Part shown: in pieces, positions 63,620 through 64,000 of the stretch
Position numbering within the stretch: the first letter of the stretch is position 1
How the letters are laid out: each line of letters opens with the position of its first letter
NCBI GenBank assembly: GCA_016938655.1
Contig: JAFGUG010000023.1
Location: 1-64,000 of the forward strand
Source of the DNA: Thiotrichales bacterium
Lineage (GTDB): Bacteria > Pseudomonadota > Gammaproteobacteria > Thiomicrospirales > Thiomicrospiraceae
Direction of reading: 5' to 3'
Length of the DNA stretch: 64,000 bases
Translations under genes and position numbers: made by a program
Notes under the pieces: model-generated
What the model saw: only the letters and a program-made list of their open reading frames with translations
Database searches by the model: none
What the model was told of the DNA's origin: nothing

Positions 63620-64000
63620 TTAACTTTGCGTAACACGTAGCACCTCTTCTAAGCTGGTTGCACCGCTTAAGACTTTAGCCAAACCACTCTGTTTTAGCGA
63701 TTGTGTGTCGGCATGAACATGGCGCTCTATTTCTGGTTCAGAGGCATTTGAGTGAATCATTTGGCGAACCGCATCATCCACCACCACCATCTCATACAAG
63801 CCCATTCGACCTTGATAACCGGTGTGCTGGCACTGCTCACAGCCCACAGGTTTATAAATGGTGGCCTGCTCAATACCCAAGGCGGCACACTCAACCTCAT
63901 CCGCTTGATGGGGCTCTTTACAGTGTGGGCATAAACTTCTAACCAAACGCTGCGCCAAAACCCCCACCAAACTGGATGATAACAAAAACGGTTCAATGCC
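63620..64000 (-). CDS. gspE: Type II secretion ATPase GspE, C-terminal part (runs off the window)
   Basis: The visible 126 codons start GIEPFLLSSSLVGVLAQRLVR and contain the tetra-Cys zinc region (LCPHCKEP and GCEQCQHTGYQGRMGLYE), then GATSLEEVLRVTQS at the end. Walker motifs lie outside the window. GspE drives pseudopilus assembly. gspF follows after 47 bp. gspC and gspD are not seen here. Confidence 0.96.
   Translation of the reverse strand, partial: GIEPFLLSSSLVGVLAQRLVRSLCPHCKEPHQADEVECAALGIEQATIYKPVGCEQCQHTGYQGRMGLYEMVVVDDAVRQMIHSNASEPEIERHVHADTQSLKQSGLAKVLSGATSLEEVLRVTQS

Overview
This window comes from the chromosome of a gammaproteobacterium. HolC, UbiJ, a DUF484 protein next to XerC and DapF, LptF/LptG and an HslU-DUF971-UbiE-UbiJ-UbiB run all support that. 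The overall gene set would suit a marine Thiomicrospira/Methylophaga-like lineage, but I cannot fix the genus from sequence alone. Most of the window is chromosomal core with several accessory blocks. At least 31 copies of the palindrome CAGGCCTG (12 as the perfect 12-mer AGCAGGCCTGCT) are scattered through it.

Layout. (1) 1-16785, minus strand: an ABC-transporter-dependent (group 2-like) capsule locus. It has the export genes kpsC, kpsS, kpsD, kpsM, kpsT and kpsE, UDP-glucose dehydrogenase, the Kdo-supply genes kdsA and kpsF, and then an AT-rich, motif-free serotype-type segment (KpsC-like protein, glycosyltransferase, alpha/beta hydrolase with TPR, start of manC). (2) 16802-19702: a small unknown protein, a cytochrome P450 and a membrane protein with a lipase-like motif. 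(3) 19868-24934: tRNA-Asn, lptG/lptF, pepA, holC. (4) 24955-36675: UPF0114, hslV, an orphan pseudopilin, a type II toxin-antitoxin pair, xerC-DUF484-dapF, and divergently hslU-DUF971-ubiE-ubiJ-ubiB-lipoprotein-thioredoxin. hslV and hslU have been separated. (5) 36726-53378, all minus: a guanidine assimilation island. (6) 53487-64000, minus: a type II secretion operon (gspE to gspN) that runs directly into a kexin-like subtilase and its likely chaperone.

The guanidine island is the most interesting part. An ABC importer, two carboxyguanidine deiminase subunits, guanidine carboxylase and allophanate hydrolase would turn guanidine into ammonia and CO2, and a glutamine-synthetase-like enzyme could capture the ammonia. 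Two intergenic regions contain paired hairpins with ACGA loops, the architecture of guanidine-II (mini-ykkC) riboswitches. One lies before the carboxylase gene. The other lies directly before an operon of unknown purpose: a desaturase-like di-iron membrane enzyme, a metallo-beta-lactamase-fold hydrolase, a TIM-barrel protein and an EamA exporter. A NikR-like ribbon-helix-helix regulator that has lost most nickel ligands is encoded with the importer. Inverted repeats with exactly the spacing of NikR operators lie upstream of both transporter transcription units. I infer a two-layer circuit: a protein regulator for uptake and riboswitches for catabolism plus the uncharacterised accessory operon.
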